Assembly: GCA_000827325.1 (NCBI GenBank)
Contig: KN832870.1
Coordinates: 4,030,001-4,094,000, forward strand
Source: Oidiodendron maius Zn
Lineage: Eukaryota > Ascomycota > Leotiomycetes > Myxotrichaceae
DNA length: 64,000 nucleotides
Direction: 5' to 3'
The translations under genes and the position numbers were made by a program. A model generated the notes under the pieces. The model saw only the letters and a program-made list of their open reading frames with translations, had not been told where the DNA came from and made no database searches. Positions 22,935 to 33,977 of this stretch are shown piece after piece; the first letter of the stretch is position 1, and each line of letters starts with the position of its first letter.

Positions 22935-24133
22935 ATGGCCCCCGACTTGAACTCTCTTCCTCCCTCAAGATCAGGATCAGGATCTCCATCTATGGCACGA
23001 GCAATGGCTTCCTCCGGAGAGGCAGTCGCCCTACGAGGCCAGAGTCCGTCTCCTCTTTCGCGATCATCTTCACTGCAGGCAACCGCTGCTGTAAATGCAG
23101 GCCTCCACCAGGAAGAAACCAGACGTATGCCTTCCACATGTCATACTTACACGAAGACCTACTGACCTGCCTGTAGGTTCTCCCATCAGCGCCGCGACCC
23201 GAAACCGACAATTCTCCCACACGGGCAGAAGACGCTCCAATGTCATAATGAATCTACAGCTCAACGACCCTTCAGTTCCTGGTCCGGGCGAGATGGTCAC
23301 CGATACGCATCAGTCCTCGTATAGCACCGCCAGCCCGAACTCCCTATCAGGTTCACCCATAATTTCGAGTGGTGACCCGCACCACCTCCGAAATCCTAGC
23401 TTGGGAGAGATACACCAGGAACTTGAACAAGAACAAGAGGCTCAAGTAGTATGTTTGTCTGCAAAGCGACCATGCACTGTTTCTAACCTGTTGTAGAATC
23501 GGCTCTTGCAAATGATCCGTACTCAGCAGCAGCAACTGCAGCAACTTCAAGCCGCTGGCGGGCAGAACACTGGAGCTCCTTCCGCTATCGATGAATCTAC
23601 GCCTACATCGGAGAGATCAATGTCCTTTTCGAATCCGAATGCGCTCCCTGCGCCGCTTCCTTCCGCTGCCATACCAGCACCCCGTTCGCCTTCCGCAATC
23701 CTCCATCCCCGCAGTTCGTTCGATCTGGCACGTTCGGATTTACAGCGACGAACCTCGAGAGCACCAAGCCGAACAACGTCGCCGGCGCTAAGATCTACGT
23801 CTATCAGCGGCGATCCTAGCGAACTTCTCACCCTAGGCGGGAGGGACGAAAGTGCTTTTTACCAGGCAGAGACACAAATGGTGATCAGGGAAAACCAGAT
23901 GCTTCGCCAACGGATAAGAGAGCTAGGTTTGCTTCGGAACCCTGCAGCGAGATTCAGTCAGCTAACCTTTGCTAGAACGTCAGGTTAGTGAGTTAAATGC
24001 AAATTCCGCGTCTTCACACGAGCCAGCAGTTGCATCTCACTTGCTTCGATCGACATCTGTATCAGAGGAACCCACAGTTCCCGTACCCGTCGCCGTGGAG
24101 GCTTCTAGTAGTGAGGAAATGAAAGGAGAATAA
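22935..24133 (+). CDS. Coiled-coil protein conserved in filamentous fungi, function unknown
   Basis: Four exons, 22935-23124, 23177-23448, 23497-23926 and 23976-24133, splice in phase to 349 residues. Introns are 52, 48 and 49 nt. The last has a GCTAACC branch point but an unusual GTTTGC donor. The N-terminal part is Ser/Pro-rich (SPSMARAMASSGEAVALRG). Two helical segments are predicted by heptad-like spacing: SLGEIHQELEQEQEAQV continuing across intron 2 into NRLLQMIRTQQQQLQQLQ (about 138-172), and YQAETQMVIRENQMLRQR continuing across intron 3 into ELERQVSELN (about 275-310). Introns 2 and 3 both fall inside these helices, and splicing restores them, which supports the model. Without the last intron the frame would end at 23988 with a non-helical tail. 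I do not recognise a named family. A scaffold or regulatory role is inference. Confidence 0.75.
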
Positions 24134-24675
24134 TTTGATTCTGGCGATGTAAACCGAAGAATCGCTTGGAAATGGCATAGGCGTTCTGGATGATAGACGG
24201 CACATTGGTCTCCCAGGAGTACACTAGAACATGATTGCTGGTCGCTTGAGCATCAGTAATAAAGTATCATCTGCGGTATAGGATGGCATGGAAGCACGGC
24301 ATATGATTTATTGATCGCGTTATGACGATACGTTTTACTGCCTAAGGAAGACGTATCATGACCAAAATTCAGGCGGCCTAACAATACACTTCCGCTCTAC
24401 AAATACGTAGCACTTCAAACGTGATTTCTATTTAGAGTAATGTGATTCTAGCGAATCTTTACAGTGTGAACAATATTAATCTCCTTCGGTGTCGCAGACC
24501 GGAAATCGGAGGACAGAACAAAATAGTCTCAGCCTTATGCGTAGCCTCGCATGATACGCCAGCCAACTCCGGAACTAGTACCAATATATCCGAGCTGCTC
24601 AAGCCTTGCCTCGGATACTGTACATATATCCCACTCTCTGGATTTCGATGGGATTTCCAGTGCATATAACCTGAT
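24134..24675. other. Intergenic region upstream of the L-2-hydroxyglutarate dehydrogenase gene
   Basis: About 540 AT-rich bases between tandem plus-strand genes. It holds the 3' end of the coiled-coil gene and the promoter of the next. A 75-codon open frame at 24442-24669 has no recognisable content. Confidence 0.45.
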
Positions 24676-26006
24676 ATGTTGTCACGTACGCTGCAGAATC
24701 AGCTGAAGGTTAAGAGTAGACGAGGATTTGCAACAACCGCCATTCGGCAGGCGGACTTCACTCATGCTGTAAGAACCCTGGGCAACAGAGTAAATAAAAT
24801 GCCATTCCTGGCTAATAATGGCACTGATAGGTAATTGGCGGCGGTGCGGTAGGATTGGCCATCGCTCGACAATTAGCTGGCCGAGATGGCACGAACACGT
24901 TGCTCATCGAGAAGAATGCGGTCGTGGGCATGGAGACAAGCTCACGAAACTCGGAGGTATATGCAGCACGCACTATACACATAACGGCAAATGCTAATCT
25001 CCACTAGGTAATTCATGCAGGCCTCTATTATGGAGCCGACTCCCTGAAGACCAAGTTGTGCATTCAAGGCCGTCAGATGCTCTACGCTCTGTGTGAAAAG
25101 TACGCCATTCCCGCTCAGAACATGGGGAAGTGGATCGTAGCTCAAACGGACCAGCAGCTGGACGCTCTGGTTAAGATACACAAGTTTACCAGCACACTTG
25201 AAGGCGTCCCGACGAACTTCATCCCTCTAGACCGCGCAGCCAGAGAGGAGCCTTACGTACGGGCCCAGACTGGCATCTTAGAGAGCCCAACCACCGGGAT
25301 TGTGGACTCGCACTCCTACATGCAATTCCTCCTCGGCGATTTCGAAGATCGCGGAGGTGATGTCGCCCTCCACTCACCAGTGACGGCCATAAAACCCCTA
25401 GGTAACGCCGGCAGCCAAGGCTGGGAGATCACCACCCGCGATGACAAAACCGGCGAGTCCACCAGCATCACCAGCGAAACCCTCATCAACTCCGCCGGCC
25501 ACGGCGCCCCGGCCATCAACAACATGATCCTGCCACCTTCCCGTCACCAGATAGCCTACTACGCTAAGGGTAACTACTTTTCCTACTCCCCCTCCATCCC
25601 GCACACTCGGCACCTCATCTACCCAGCTCCAGAGCCGGGACACGGTGGCCTGGGCACGCACCTGACACTTGACCTCGCCGGGCGGATACGCTTTGGGCCC
25701 GACGTCGAATGGGTGGATTCTCCGACCGATCTAGCCGTTAATGTCACGCGTCTCCCGGAGGTTTTGAAGGAAATCAAAAAGTATCTCCCGGATGTGCAAG
25801 AGGACGCCGTGGTGCCCGATTACGCGGGCATACGACCGAAACTGGGGAGGCAAGGCGCCGTTGCGAGCGGAAAGGGTTTTTTGGATTTCGTGATTCGGAA
25901 AGAGGAAGGCGTGCATGGGTTTGTAAATTTATTGGGGATAGAGAGTCCCGGCCTGACGAGTAGTTTGGCGATTGCGGTAATGGTGGAGGACCTGTTATAT
26001 CGGTGA
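24676..26006 (+). CDS. L2HGDH: L-2-hydroxyglutarate dehydrogenase, mitochondrial FAD enzyme
   Basis: Three exons, 24676-24768, 24831-24956 and 25008-26006, give 405 residues. The first 22 residues, MLSRTLQNQLKVKSRRGFAT, are basic and Ser/Thr-rich without acids, a typical mitochondrial presequence. The FAD-binding fold follows with VIGGGAVGLAIARQLA (about 32-47) and LLIEKN. The family signature TSSRNSEVIHAGLYY is assembled across intron 2, with GLYYGADSLKTKLCIQGR next. Also present are GIVDSHSYMQFLL, LINSAGHGAP, a strand GNYFSYS, and the C-terminal FAD contact HGFVNLLGIESPGLTSSLAI. The enzyme oxidises L-2-hydroxyglutarate, a by-product of malate dehydrogenase, to 2-oxoglutarate. The length is near the family norm. 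Related DAO-fold oxidases are an alternative, but the HAGLYY and GIESPGLT motifs favour this assignment. Confidence 0.9.
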
Positions 26007-26471
26007 TGGCAGTGGGTATCGAGATTTAAATAAAGGTAACTAGAAGACGGGGAAACCGGGGGGGGGGGGGGGGGTCGATGATTAGAATGCAGATATATGA
26101 TATAGAATTTATGAGCGTGGGGTTTATTATAGTAGAAATTTATTAGCAATTAATCATTCCAGAATAAATCAACGTTTTTACTCGGGACATGTTTCCAATC
26201 AATTGAAGTTGAAATTTCATGGTATTCGCTTAAACCAGGAGGCAAACTGAACAAGACGATCCTACCCGCGATTACTTTTAGCCCAGCCGAAGACAATCAC
26301 GACATAGAAAATATCGAGTCCAACGTGTGTCTATTGTCCTAGACAGCGAGGTATAAACCGTCGTATCCGTAAAGGCATCTCGAGGGGCATGCATAAGCTA
26401 AATCCAACAGTAGTCCTACATACAACTCCAAAACGGCTTCAAAAAACCACGCCCGTCCTTCATAGATGCAA
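26007..26471. other. Convergent intergenic region with a 17-base poly-G tract
   Basis: About 465 bases between the 3' ends of the L2HGDH and DUF2415 genes. Positions 26058-26074 are an unbroken run of G. The rest is AT-rich with no coding potential. Confidence 0.55.
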
Positions 26472-28577
26472 TTATCGTAACACAACGCTGGGAAACTTTT
26501 TTCTTCCCGCAGTATTCACATGATATTCATAAACGCCATCCTCAGCACCGACGTATCTGCTTAGTTAGCATTGTATCTGACACCTTGTCTAAAATATCAC
26601 TTACAGTATTCTACCATCCGGGCTCCAGCAGCAGCCCATCGTATTGGCAGGCCCTGTCCGGAGCACACCTCTCAGAATGACATTCTCGTCAAAATTACCG
26701 AGCCCCATGTCGTCGATGCCACGCCAGGTTTGACGGGGCCGTGGTCGGTGAGAGTACCTCCGCTCTCCGGTCTGGCGTCGTTCTTCAACCTGCCTCCGCT
26801 CTTCCTGACGTTGAGCCAGGCGGGAAGACTGCGCAGATGTTGGTAGTTGTGGCGATCGAGCGCGGGCAAGCGCTGCAAACTCAGCCCACGGGGGTTGCGG
26901 TGGCGGCGGGGGTGTTATTGTAAGCCGTTCGATATCGTTCGAAGTGTCGACAAGGGTTAACGTCTGTGATTCTCTTCGGGTACCACCCTCCGCTCTTCCC
27001 TCGGCAGTCGAATGGTCCCTCCGTAATTCCAGTAAGTTCCGTCTTTCACGGTCCTGGTTTCGCTCATTGATAAATGATCGGAAAGATGAGGATGTGGCAC
27101 GATCCGGATTCACAAAATCTCTCAATGCGGCTGGCAAGCCTGTTGTAGAAATCCGACGTTCAGAACTACTGCTTCCTTCGCCATTTGCAGGACTCTCGGT
27201 TGTACTGGTCCTTGGCTCACCAGTCCAAGGACTCCAGTTAGGGGGATCAGATCCTTCTGCTTCAGCATCGCGGTAACGCCGAGCGATTCGGTGGGCTTGT
27301 AATATATCCATCTCCTCGGGTGTAAGTGGTGAGTGATGTCTCTCCAGTACCTCTTGGGTTAAATTTCTCAGCTGCCGCCTTTCAAAATCTAGACTTAGAT
27401 AGTCTGGAGTCGAATTGCCTGGAGACTCAGCTCGGAGGCTTCGAAAACTTCGCAGTCTTGGATCAATGACCGGATCTGCCGACCTCTCTGATACACTAAC
27501 TCTCTCTATACCGTCAAGCCGACAGTCGACCATGAGAAGTTGGCGAGATATAAAAAGGTCTCGAACATCAGCAACTCCCGCTCGTCCACTTGCCTCAGTC
27601 CAAGCCAGCAGATCAAATGGTCCTGGCGAGAATTCCATGGATCGGACTGCTCCGTCACTCTGCATGGGCCTCGAGGTTGTGAATATTACCAAGGGCTTGG
27701 AGTCCTCCTGCATCAGAGTCTCGGTATCGAAAATCGATATTATGCCATATTGCGTTCCAACGGCAAGATACTTGCCAGACTTTGAGAAAGATGCTGCAAA
27801 ACTTCCCCGTAAGATGCTTTGATCTGATTGCTTTTGGCTCTCTAATTGTAATCGGCAGACGAGAGACCATTCATAAGCTCTTTCTGGATTCCGGGCCAAC
27901 ACTTTGGGCGCCGGCTTTCTCTGGTGAACGTATAGAAACGGGTCATCCAGGATGGCCACAAGTAATTCACCATCCGGGGATATCACGGCTCGATTCACAC
28001 AATCCGGGTATGCAAGTTTCTCCAAGACCTCCGCTTCCGGGTCTTCAAGGTTTACGATTGAAATTGTTTTGTCATTATTCGATATGACGGCCACAGGACA
28101 GTCATATACTCGCTCTGATAAGTTCGGCGAGGGGAACCAAAGTGTTATACAATTGTTGATTTCCTTGCCGACGCACTTGACATGCGCCAGCAGAGGATGG
28201 TTGTGGGCACGTGAACGGCGTGAAACAGAAGATATATCTCTAGGCGTTGACCTCCGTGCCGGATCCAGGTCCAGAGGAAGCCGAGCATCGGGGTCAGCGT
28301 CCAGACTTATCGAAAAGTCGAGGTCTGTATTCCAATCATTCAGAGGGATCGCAGTATAGTGTCCAGGCTCGCCGCCGCAGCACAGCCACCCGTTGGAAGC
28401 GACGAGACATCGCGGAGAAAATGGAAGCCTTGTGACGATCTCGCGTTCTCTCGTCCTCGTATATAATGCGTAGACATCGGAGCCGTTGGGATAGTAGACA
28501 ACGTCCTGCTCGGGCGAGCTAATCACGGACCGCAGTTGCCAATGGCTATGAAGACCAGTTAGAACTAAATCACCCAT
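26472..28577 (-). CDS. DUF2415-type WD40-like protein, fungal
   Basis: Main exon 28577-26605 plus a final exon 26556-26472 that completes the C-terminus, GRILYVGAEDGVYEYHVN, the hallmark of the DUF2415 domain. This model has 685 residues. The N-terminal half is a beta-propeller: SHWQLRSVISS, DVVYYPNGSDVYAL, RCLVASNGWLCCGG, VAVISNNDKTISI, NRAVISPDGELLVAIL, AASFSKSGKYLAVGTQYG and VRSMEFSPGPFDLLAWTE are recognisable WD-like blades. A disordered, highly charged insert (about 380-630) precedes the terminal domain. The cellular role of this family is not established. The start is uncertain. An alternative first exon at 28948-28923 spliced to 28545 would replace the first 11 residues by MKLINVTP placed directly before SHWQLR. 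It is divergent from the mitochondrial Hsp70 gene. Confidence 0.85.
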
Positions 28578-29053
28578 TGATCTGGCGGGACACACCTGGC
28601 ATGGATGTTGGCTCGATAGTATGTTCTTGGTGCGGGAAGAATTAAGGACTCTGTTGCTCGATGTCTACGAAGTTTATCAATATCCACAGCGCTATCAGGA
28701 CAGAGTAGAGTGGAGCATGGTAGCTTACAAGCTCTCATCTTTCACAGCCATAATCGCGGGGCGAGCGACGAGGTATGTTCATAACCATGGAGCTGATAGT
28801 TCTCGAAGATATAGAGGTGGGAAACTGGCGCCGACCTGTGGGCTATGGGGATGTGGTGTGAGGCCCCCCAATTAACATATGTTGGTGGCTCCGATCTTGG
28901 AGAGGGGAGGTCGCAACCATACCTGGGCGTGACGTTTATGAGCTTCATAATCGCTTATCTAAGGATGGCTTGACCTTCTGATTGTGGATGCCTCGTATTC
29001 AGGGCATTAGGATTTTTCTGAGCTTCGGTTCGGTTCCACGAAGTTGCGCTAGT

Positions 29054-29061
29054 GAAATTTC
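29054..29061. promoter_or_regulatory. Possible minimal heat-shock element upstream of ssc1
   Basis: GAAATTTC, two inverted GAA units with a 2-base gap, lies 131 bases before the ssc1 ATG. It is followed by another TTTC and preceded by three TTC repeats (about 29028-29040). Hsf1 sites usually need three alternating units, so this is weak. It sits in the short (about 240-600 base) divergent region shared with the DUF2415 gene. Confidence 0.25.
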
Positions 29062-29191
29062 TCTTTCGGCCGGTAGTTTACGGTCTCCTCCCAACTCTTC
29101 TCATACTTGCATCATCTCTCCTTTTCCAAACACACCTTCCATCTAATCATATACCCTTCTTCTATCTCCTGATCTTGTAGCGACTGCCAAT

Positions 29192-31402
29192 ATGTTGTCC
29201 TCGAGATTAACCAGAGCTGTATGTAACTCCATCCCCTATCCTTCCGCATTACGTCCATTAATATTTGCAATCAACAGCTTCCCCGGGCAACCTCTTCGGC
29301 CACCCGCCAAGCAAATCTTTTACGGAGGCCTTTTAGCTCCTCATTTGTGAGATATGCCGAGGAAGAGGATAAGAAAGTTAGAGGTCCGGTAATTGGCATT
29401 GACTTGGGTATGTCATCCTTGCGTGGCGGGTAGCAAAATTTTGATCGCAGGCTCACATTCTTTCCTTATAGGAACCACAAACTCTGCTGTGGCTATCATG
29501 GAAGGCCAGAATGCCAAGATTATTGAGAACTCAGAAGGTGAGCATCGCGACCGAATTTACTTTTCCAGTGTGTTAACATACGTAGGTGCTCGCACGACAC
29601 CTTCGGTTGTCGCCTTTGCTCAGGATGGTGAGCGTTTAGTTGGTGTATCTGCAAAGCGCCAAGCAGTTGTTAACCCAGAGAACACACTGTTTGCCACTAA
29701 GCGATTAATCGGACGAAAGTTCACCGATGCGGAGGTCCAGCGTGATATCAAGGAGGTGCCATACAAGATCATCCAGCATTCAAATGGTGACGCCTGGGTA
29801 TCTGCTCGCGGCCAAAATTACTCGCCATCTCAGATTGGTGGATTCGTTCTACAAAAGATGAAGGAGACTGCCGAGTCGTATCTCACCAAACCTATCCAAA
29901 ATGCCGTTGTCACCGTCCCTGCATACTTCAACGACTCGCAGCGACAAGCTACCAAGGATGCCGGTCAAATTGCCGGCCTGAATGTTCTGCGAGTCGTTAA
30001 CGAGCCCACTGCCGCTGCTCTTGCATATGGCCTTGAAAAGGATGAGGATAAGATTATTGCAGTTTACGATCTAGGTGGAGGAACCTTTGATATTTCTGTT
30101 CTCGAGATTCAGAAGGGCGTGTTTGAGGTCAAGTCCACCAACGGTGATACTCACTTGGGTGGTGAGGATTTTGATATCCACCTGGTACGCCACATTGTCC
30201 AGCAATTCAAGAAGGATTCTGGCATTGACCTTTCGAACGACCGCATGGCCATCCAGCGAATCCGTGAGGCAGCTGAGAAGGCCAAGATTGAGCTGTCTTC
30301 ATCCCAGCAGACGGATATCAACCTTCCCTTCATTACTGCTGACTCCTCTGGCCCAAAGCACATCAACTCCAAGCTTTCTCGATCGCAACTTGAGAAACTG
30401 GTGGAGCCTCTTATTAACCGAACTATCGAGCCTGTTCGCAAGGCCTTGAAGGATGCCAACCTCCAGGCAAAGGATATTCAAGAGGTTATCTTGGTTGGTG
30501 GAATGACTCGAATGCCCAAGGTTGCCGAGTCCGTGAAGAGCATTTTTGGCCGTGACCCTGCTAAGTCCGTTAACCCTGATGAGGCTGTTGCCATGGGTGC
30601 TGCCATTCAGGGTGGTGTCTTGGCAGGTAACGTGACTGATGTTCTCCTCTTGGATGTTACGCCGTTGTCTCTTGGTATCGAGACCCTCGGAGGTGTTTTC
30701 ACTCGTTTGATCAACCGAAACACCACCATCCCCACTAAGAAGTCTCAGATTTTCTCCACGGCCGCCGACTTCCAGACCGCTGTCGAGATCAAGGTCTACC
30801 AGGGCGAGCGTGAACTTGTCCGTGATAACAAGATGCTTGGAAACTTCCAGCTTGTCGGTATCCCACCTGCGCACCGTGGTGTGCCACAGATTGAGGTTAC
30901 CTTCGATATTGACGCTGATGCTATCGTCCACGTCCATGCCAAGGACAAGTCAACCAACAAGGATCACTCCATTACCATTGCTTCGGGATCTGGTCTCTCT
31001 GAGCAGGAGATTCAGAATATGGTGGATGACTCGGAACGCTATGCCGAGCAGGATAAGGAGCGCAAGGCTGCTATCGAGGCTGCTAATCGATCCGACAGCG
31101 TCCTAAACGATACTGAGAAGGCCCTGAATGAGTTTGCGGACAGGCTCGACAAGACCGAGGCCGACCAGATCCGCGAGAAGATCAACTCTCTGCGTGAATT
31201 TGTGGCCAAGAGTCAGTCTGGCGAGGGTACTGCCACTGCAGCCGAGCTGAAGGAGAAGACCGACGAACTCCAGATGGCCAGCTTGAACCTGTTCGACAAG
31301 ATGCACAAGGCCCGTGCCGAGTCGGCCGAAGCTCCTAAGGACAACGCAGGAGAGGCGAATACATCGGAAGGCGAAGCCAAGGACGGCGAGAAGAAGCCGT
31401 GA
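29192..31402 (+). CDS. ssc1: Mitochondrial Hsp70 chaperone (Ssc1/mortalin)
   Basis: Four exons, 29192-29218, 29278-29407, 29472-29537 and 29586-31402, give 679 residues. A presequence, [20 protein letters not shown], is basic and acid-free. The ATPase domain starts [20 protein letters not shown], restored across intron 2, and contains [52 protein letters not shown] and [16 protein letters not shown]. The interdomain linker [18 protein letters not shown] and the substrate-binding domain ([20 protein letters not shown]) follow, and the lid ends in an acidic/Lys tail. [11 protein letters not shown] and [11 protein letters not shown] are typical of the DnaK/mitochondrial branch, and there is no ER-retention signal. 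It drives protein import and folding in the matrix. Three introns cluster in the first 400 bases, leaving 1.8 kb uninterrupted. Confidence 0.98.
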
Positions 31403-32037
31403 AAGGGCAACTAGAAAAGCTTCTTTTCATATATTCACTGAGCGGTTGCGGCGGCTTCGTTGACACTTATTAGACCTCTCATTCTTGTATCAACGTGTAC
31501 TCATATGTTGCCTTTGGCGACTCTTCTCTGTTGTCATACCTACCACTTACCATTTATTACTCATAGCTTTGGGGCAGAGGCGTTATCTGCGCTAGAATAC
31601 AGCGTTCAGGGCTTGCGCGAGGATATACCTGCACGGAAAATTGGCATTGAATGTGGCTGTGTAAAATAAATAGGTTAAGACGAATAATATGATCCCCTCT
31701 CATACGATATCTACTCCGCTGGTGAAAACTATCCACGTAATGAACAAACTTTCCAATTAAAGAGTGAATTGACGGAACAAGGCGTTAATCATCACGTGAT
31801 GACAACTCCGCGCTTAGTGGCGTCCCACGAAATGGATTTATTATTTCGCTTTCGTGCAAGGGGATGCTAGGAACCTACAACTACCAACAACAAAGACTCA
31901 CAGGTTGAATAGCGATCTATCACTGAGCATACTGAACCGGCATAACGACTGTCGACAAATTTCACGAAGGCTGGAACCTCGCCAAATAACTTCGCAAACC
32001 AGAACCTTCAAAAGATCTGCTGAATAACCCCACCAAG
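31403..32037. other. Intergenic region between ssc1 and the eIF3g gene
   Basis: About 635 bases between tandem plus-strand genes, with the ssc1 3' flank and the eIF3g promoter. A palindromic ATCACGTGAT lies at about 31791-31800, an E-box-like site of the kind bound by bHLH factors. No gene is seen. Confidence 0.45.
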
Positions 32038-33106
32038 ATGTCCAAATTAGCAAAGTAGGCTCCTATCTCTCAGCAACCACCTTTTGAGGCCTCCATCTAA
32101 CATTTCTACAGTCGCCCTGACTGGGCAGATGATGAAGACCTCGACGATACCACCAATGAACTCCCCCCCGACACCCAAACCTCCAACAGAGACGGAACTA
32201 AGACCATCGTGAGCTGGCGATTTGACGACAACGGCAGGAAGGTCAAGACCACTCGCCGGATACGCTTCACCACACACCGCGAGGTTGTCAACCCTCGCGT
32301 AGCAGAGCGCAAGATGTGGGCTAAGTTTGGCTTGTCTTCCAAAGATGGCAAAGGCCCGGCTGCAGGTTCGCCCCCCCCCCCCCCCACAATGTTCACAACG
32401 GTGTCTTCAAATATCTTTGCTCACAATAAGTTTTATTTTAGACACAACATCCATTGGCGAGAATATCATATTCCGGCCCAGCGCGAATTGGCGTAAGGAC
32501 GCCAAGGAGGAGAAGACCGACACAGGCAACCTGAAAGAGAAGCTCAAGGACAAGCAGGTTAAGTGCCGTATTTGTAACGGCGAGCATTTCACCGCCCGCT
32601 GTCCCTACAAAGGCACCATCGCACCTGTCGGTGAGGAGGGCAGCGGGGATGTCGCTCCTGGCGGACCTGCGGATCTGGGTGAGGGTCCCGGTGGTTTGAG
32701 TTCCGGGAAGGGCTCGTATGTGCCACCACATCTGCGGGGCGCCCAGGAGGGCAGTGGGGATAGGATGGGCGGTGGAAAGTATGAGAGAGATGATCTGGCT
32801 ACGCTGCGTGTCACCAATGTGAGTTCTACTTTATATACTTTCTGTCACTCCGAACATTGTACTAATAAAATTTCTCCACAGGTCTCAGAAATGGCAGAAG
32901 AACAAGAGCTCCGGGATATGTTCGAGCGGTTCGGTCGCGTTACGAGGGTCTTCCTAGCTAAGGATCGAGAGACTGGGCTTGCAAAGGGCTTCGCTTTCAT
33001 CAGTTTCCAGGAGCGGACGGATGCCGCCCGAGCGTGCGAGAAGATGGATGGTTATGGCTTTAAGCATCTGATTTTACGAGTTGAGTTTGCAAAGAAAGCA
33101 GCGTAG
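32038..33106 (+). CDS. tif35: Translation initiation factor eIF3 subunit G (Tif35)
   Basis: Four exons, 32038-32054, 32112-32365, 32442-32818 and 32882-33106, give 290 residues, the usual length. The 17-base first exon plus exon 2 gives [18 protein letters not shown], the conserved eIF3g N-terminus. [17 protein letters not shown] and [16 protein letters not shown] follow. A CCHC zinc knuckle, [16 protein letters not shown], is at about 142-157, and [10 protein letters not shown] follows. A C-terminal RNA-recognition motif starts [19 protein letters not shown] and includes [11 protein letters not shown] (RNP1). eIF3g contacts eIF3i and takes part in ribosome scanning and reinitiation. Intron 2 is unusual: its donor reads GTTCGC and is immediately followed by 15 consecutive C residues. 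Exon 3 to exon 4 splicing falls at the start of the RRM. Confidence 0.96.
32371..32385 (+). repeat. 15-base poly-C tract inside eIF3g intron 2
   Basis: An uninterrupted run of 15 C begins five bases after the donor GT. It is one of three long G/C homopolymers in the window (with 26058-26074 and 48852-48865). Confidence 0.85.
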
Positions 33107-33977
33107 GGTTGTCTGCTGTGTGTCCGTGGGTGGAGAAAGAAAAGTGTAAAACTGTGTGTTTTATGGACACGATGATGATATCTGCTTGCGTTGAAAGGCA
33201 TAGATATTCCATAGTCAGGCTATGTGGTCGGGATATGGCTTGACTTGATGAGATAAAGAATCTGGGGAGTTCCGGACAAATGCCAGAACTTCTATTATGC
33301 ACTATGAATTGCCCCAATGCCCTGAGTGTTAGCCAGAAGGTGCTATCATTATCTCCACTGTAATATAACTATCTATATGTTATGAAAGTGAATCAATACT
33401 CTTTCCTTCGCAGCTGTATGCCTTATGAAGTCTAATTACCAATAACTACCAGAGGTGTATAAAATGGGATTAACTATGCATATAATAGGCCTGGGTACGA
33501 GATGAATGCAAAGTAAAATACATGTAGTTTGGCATGCTTTGGACTGAATGGTTTAGGGATACTAGTATGGGGAATGAAGTGGGCTTCAAAATTAAAGGAC
33601 AGCCATATTACCTGTTTTATCCGAGACTTTCACACATGCTTCAAGGAAATACCACGATTTGCACGCAGTGCACTCATCGTGCACATAGAAAGAACTGTCT
33701 CAAAAAAAAGAGGAATGATTCCATGGAAAGACGTTATCTCTAGAATACTATCTCCCACCCATCATGAATGAACAAGGACGTCCAAACCAAGACTAATTTA
33801 TCTCCATCAAAGCCTTAGCTAGATTAGTCTTTTTTGCACTCTGATTAAGAGAAATCCGAGTCGCAGGAGAACAAAAAGCCCATCATGTATCTTGGCAAAA
33901 CTTCCTGAAGGGTATCCGTATTTCCATACTCTATGTTAGATAGGTATGATACCTATGCATCTTGCTTCCTCTCAAGC
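33107..33977. other. Convergent intergenic region between eIF3g and the GDI gene
   Basis: About 870 AT-rich bases between two 3' ends. Overlapping open frames of 70-80 codons at 33529-33771 show no recognisable content. No RNA gene or repeat was seen. Confidence 0.5.

Noticed and set aside
30299-30937. 212-codon minus-strand open frame
   Set aside because: Shadow of the mitochondrial Hsp70 coding sequence, created by its codon bias. No domain.
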